A DNA stretch of 64,000 bases from assembly GCA_022769285.1 (NCBI GenBank), contig JALEKD010000011.1, positions 16,046 to 80,045 of the forward strand, written 5' to 3'. This document shows positions 63,238 to 64,000 of this stretch, piece after piece. A model generated the notes under the pieces. That model worked only from the letters and a program-made list of their open reading frames with translations. It was not told where the DNA came from and did no database searches. Each line of letters starts with the position of its first letter. Position 1 is the first letter of the stretch. Origin of the DNA: Prevotella sp. (lineage in GTDB: Bacteria; Bacteroidota; Bacteroidia; Bacteroidales; Bacteroidaceae). The translations under genes were made by a program, and so were the position numbers.

Positions 63238-63647
63238 TGCTTGTCTGTTTATACTTATATAACGCCCCGAGGGCCTGTTTTATTTCATCCGCCCCCTCTT
63301 TTTATTTATGGTGGCTCTGCGCGTGGGGGTAAAGGGTGCCGGTGGACATGTGGAGTGGGCCGCCAGATCATCGTTGGCAGACTGATAGAGTAGCCGCGGC
63401 CCCCTTATTATTCCCCAGCGTTATTTCCTAAAAATGATTTTTTGAAAAATGATATTTTAAAATATGTTTTTACGGCAATGGTGTTGGTAGATAAAATGGC
63501 AGCGCAAATCTCCGTTTATTTTCTGATTATCAGGTATTGTTTTATCAGATGCGTTCACGCTACCAAGACAGAGGATGGAAGCGGCATTGTGAGCAACGCG
63601 CAGCTTGCGTAAGCATCTCCACGGCAACCAGCGTAGCTACATCTTTT

Positions 63648-63771
63648 CCAATGTCTATCGCGGGCGATGAAAAGGCCGGCCTTAACAATGCTGGAAGCCA
63701 TCTTTAGCTTGCTGGGAGCCGTCTTTAGAGTTCTAAAGACCGGTCTTTTCATCTTCCGCGATGGACACTGG
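63648..63771. repeat. Dispersed intergenic repeat, copy D, with 36-base inverted ends
   Basis: This is the most complete copy. Arms 63648-63683 and 63736-63771 are inverted repeats with 30 of 36 positions matching, starting CCAATGTCTATCGCGG and, inverted, CCAGTGTCCATCGCGG. Between and overlapping the arms are two tandem cores, CTGGAAGCCATCTTTAG and CTGGGAGCCGTCTTTAG. The ends suggest a small mobile or palindromic element. Confidence 0.8.
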
Positions 63772-63796
63772 GTGAACAGGGCAAATGCTCAGGCCA

Positions 63797-63898
63797 CTCT
63801 TTTTATCCTTTCACCTTTTTACTCTGTTACTTTTCTTCCTAATGGTCGGTCTCCACGGCGAAAAAGAAAAGAGTAAAAAGGTGAAAGGATAAAAAGAG
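63797..63898. repeat. Perfect 29-base inverted repeat
   Basis: Arms 63797-63825 (CTCTTTTTATCCTTTCACCT...) and 63870-63898 are exact reverse complements with a 44-base spacer; GCC on the left and GGC on the right extend it beyond one mismatch. The arms are built from the AAGGTAAAA-like units seen at 8.99, 9.15, 36.9 and 37.65 kb. Confidence 0.85.
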
Positions 63899-63962
63899 CG
63901 GCAAAATGGGGGACACGGGCGAAATAGTTATCAATTCCATCGTGTATGTCCACAACTTGCAC

Positions 63963-64000
63963 TACCTTTGTAGTATGATGAACAGAAATACTGATGACTC
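63963..64000 (+). CDS. Possible gene start at the window edge
   Basis: TACCTTTG at 63963-63970 is an exact -7 match. Two ATGs follow (63975 and 63978) with a short frame, MMNRNTDD, running out of the window. The very short leader resembles that of the sigma-54 activator gene. Too short to identify. Confidence 0.35.

Larger units (their letters stand above)
63238..63962. other. Gene-free stretch with compound repeats
   Basis: No gene is convincing here. The first part (63240-63640) is GC-rich then AT-rich (about 63425-63475) without a recognisable feature. The rest holds repeat copy D and a perfect inverted repeat, listed separately. Confidence 0.6.

Noticed and set aside
63555..63876. Short frames over the last repeat region (65 and 69 codons)
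   Set aside because: Their translations (for example MKRPVFRTLKTAPSKLK) are read-throughs of repeat copy D and recur with the repeat elsewhere.

Overview
The window looks like a chromosome piece from a Bacteroidales bacterium, probably close to Prevotella. The evidence is the Bacteroidota promoter form (TTTG, 19-20 bases, TAnnTTTG) in front of many genes, a tmRNA encoding the tag GENNYALAA, lipoproteins with acidic residues after the lipid cysteine, and secreted proteins ending in the NGQRV...NGKK tail common in Prevotella. The genus is an inference. Most of the window is moderately GC-rich; about 51.5-59.3 kb is clearly AT-rich.

Layout. 1-8.8 kb: a minus-strand complex I operon, nuoA-B-CD-H-I-J-K-L-M-N, with fused C/D and no nuoE/F/G. 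9.6-13.4 kb: a secreted FAD oxidoreductase and a large secreted protein. 13.6-19.3 kb: a dolichol-phosphate-mannose-synthase-like glycosyltransferase, mfd and a sodium:solute symporter. 19.3-21.8 kb: a histidine phosphatase, a DUF308 membrane protein, uridine kinase and a uracil-DNA-glycosylase-like protein. 21.8-29.9 kb: a secreted EEP-family nuclease or phosphodiesterase divergent from a TonB-dependent receptor and two OB-fold lipoproteins, then ribosomal protein L31 type B and a DNA/RNA non-specific endonuclease lipoprotein. 30.2-36.8 kb: a surface lipoprotein, a glutathione peroxidase with thioredoxin reductase, and three GH28-like beta-helix proteins, the middle one truncated. 37.7-41.3 kb: a Gly/Arg-rich secreted protein, then a FetAB-like transporter with a degenerate ATPase, coupled to a second endonuclease lipoprotein. 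41.4-44.4 kb: a sigma-54 activator, LptE, a TPR-like protein and SecG. 44.5-47.8 kb: a broken acetyltransferase, tRNA-His, gltS with an in-frame stop, tmRNA and a thioesterase. 48.4-63.2 kb: a surface-polysaccharide locus.

Two themes stand out. First, receptor, OB-fold lipoproteins and three secreted nucleases lie within 20 kb and could together degrade and capture extracellular nucleic acid. OB-folds joined to EEP nucleases in one chain are known from ExeM-type enzymes; here the parts are separate. Second, the polysaccharide locus has a GC-rich frame (initiating transferase, SLBB export protein, most of a WecG-type transferase, WecA-type transferase, Wzi) around an AT-rich cassette (Wzz, Wzx, Wzy, glycosyltransferases) that also carries an ImmA/IrrE plus PIN pair. 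Composition changes abruptly inside the WecG-type gene, which suggests cassette exchange.

The longer gene-free stretches (8.9-9.6, 29.9-30.2, 36.8-37.7, 44.4-44.5 and 63.2-63.9 kb) contain copies of one dispersed repeat family, often with AAGGTAAAA-type arms. All assignments come from reading the sequence; no database search was run.
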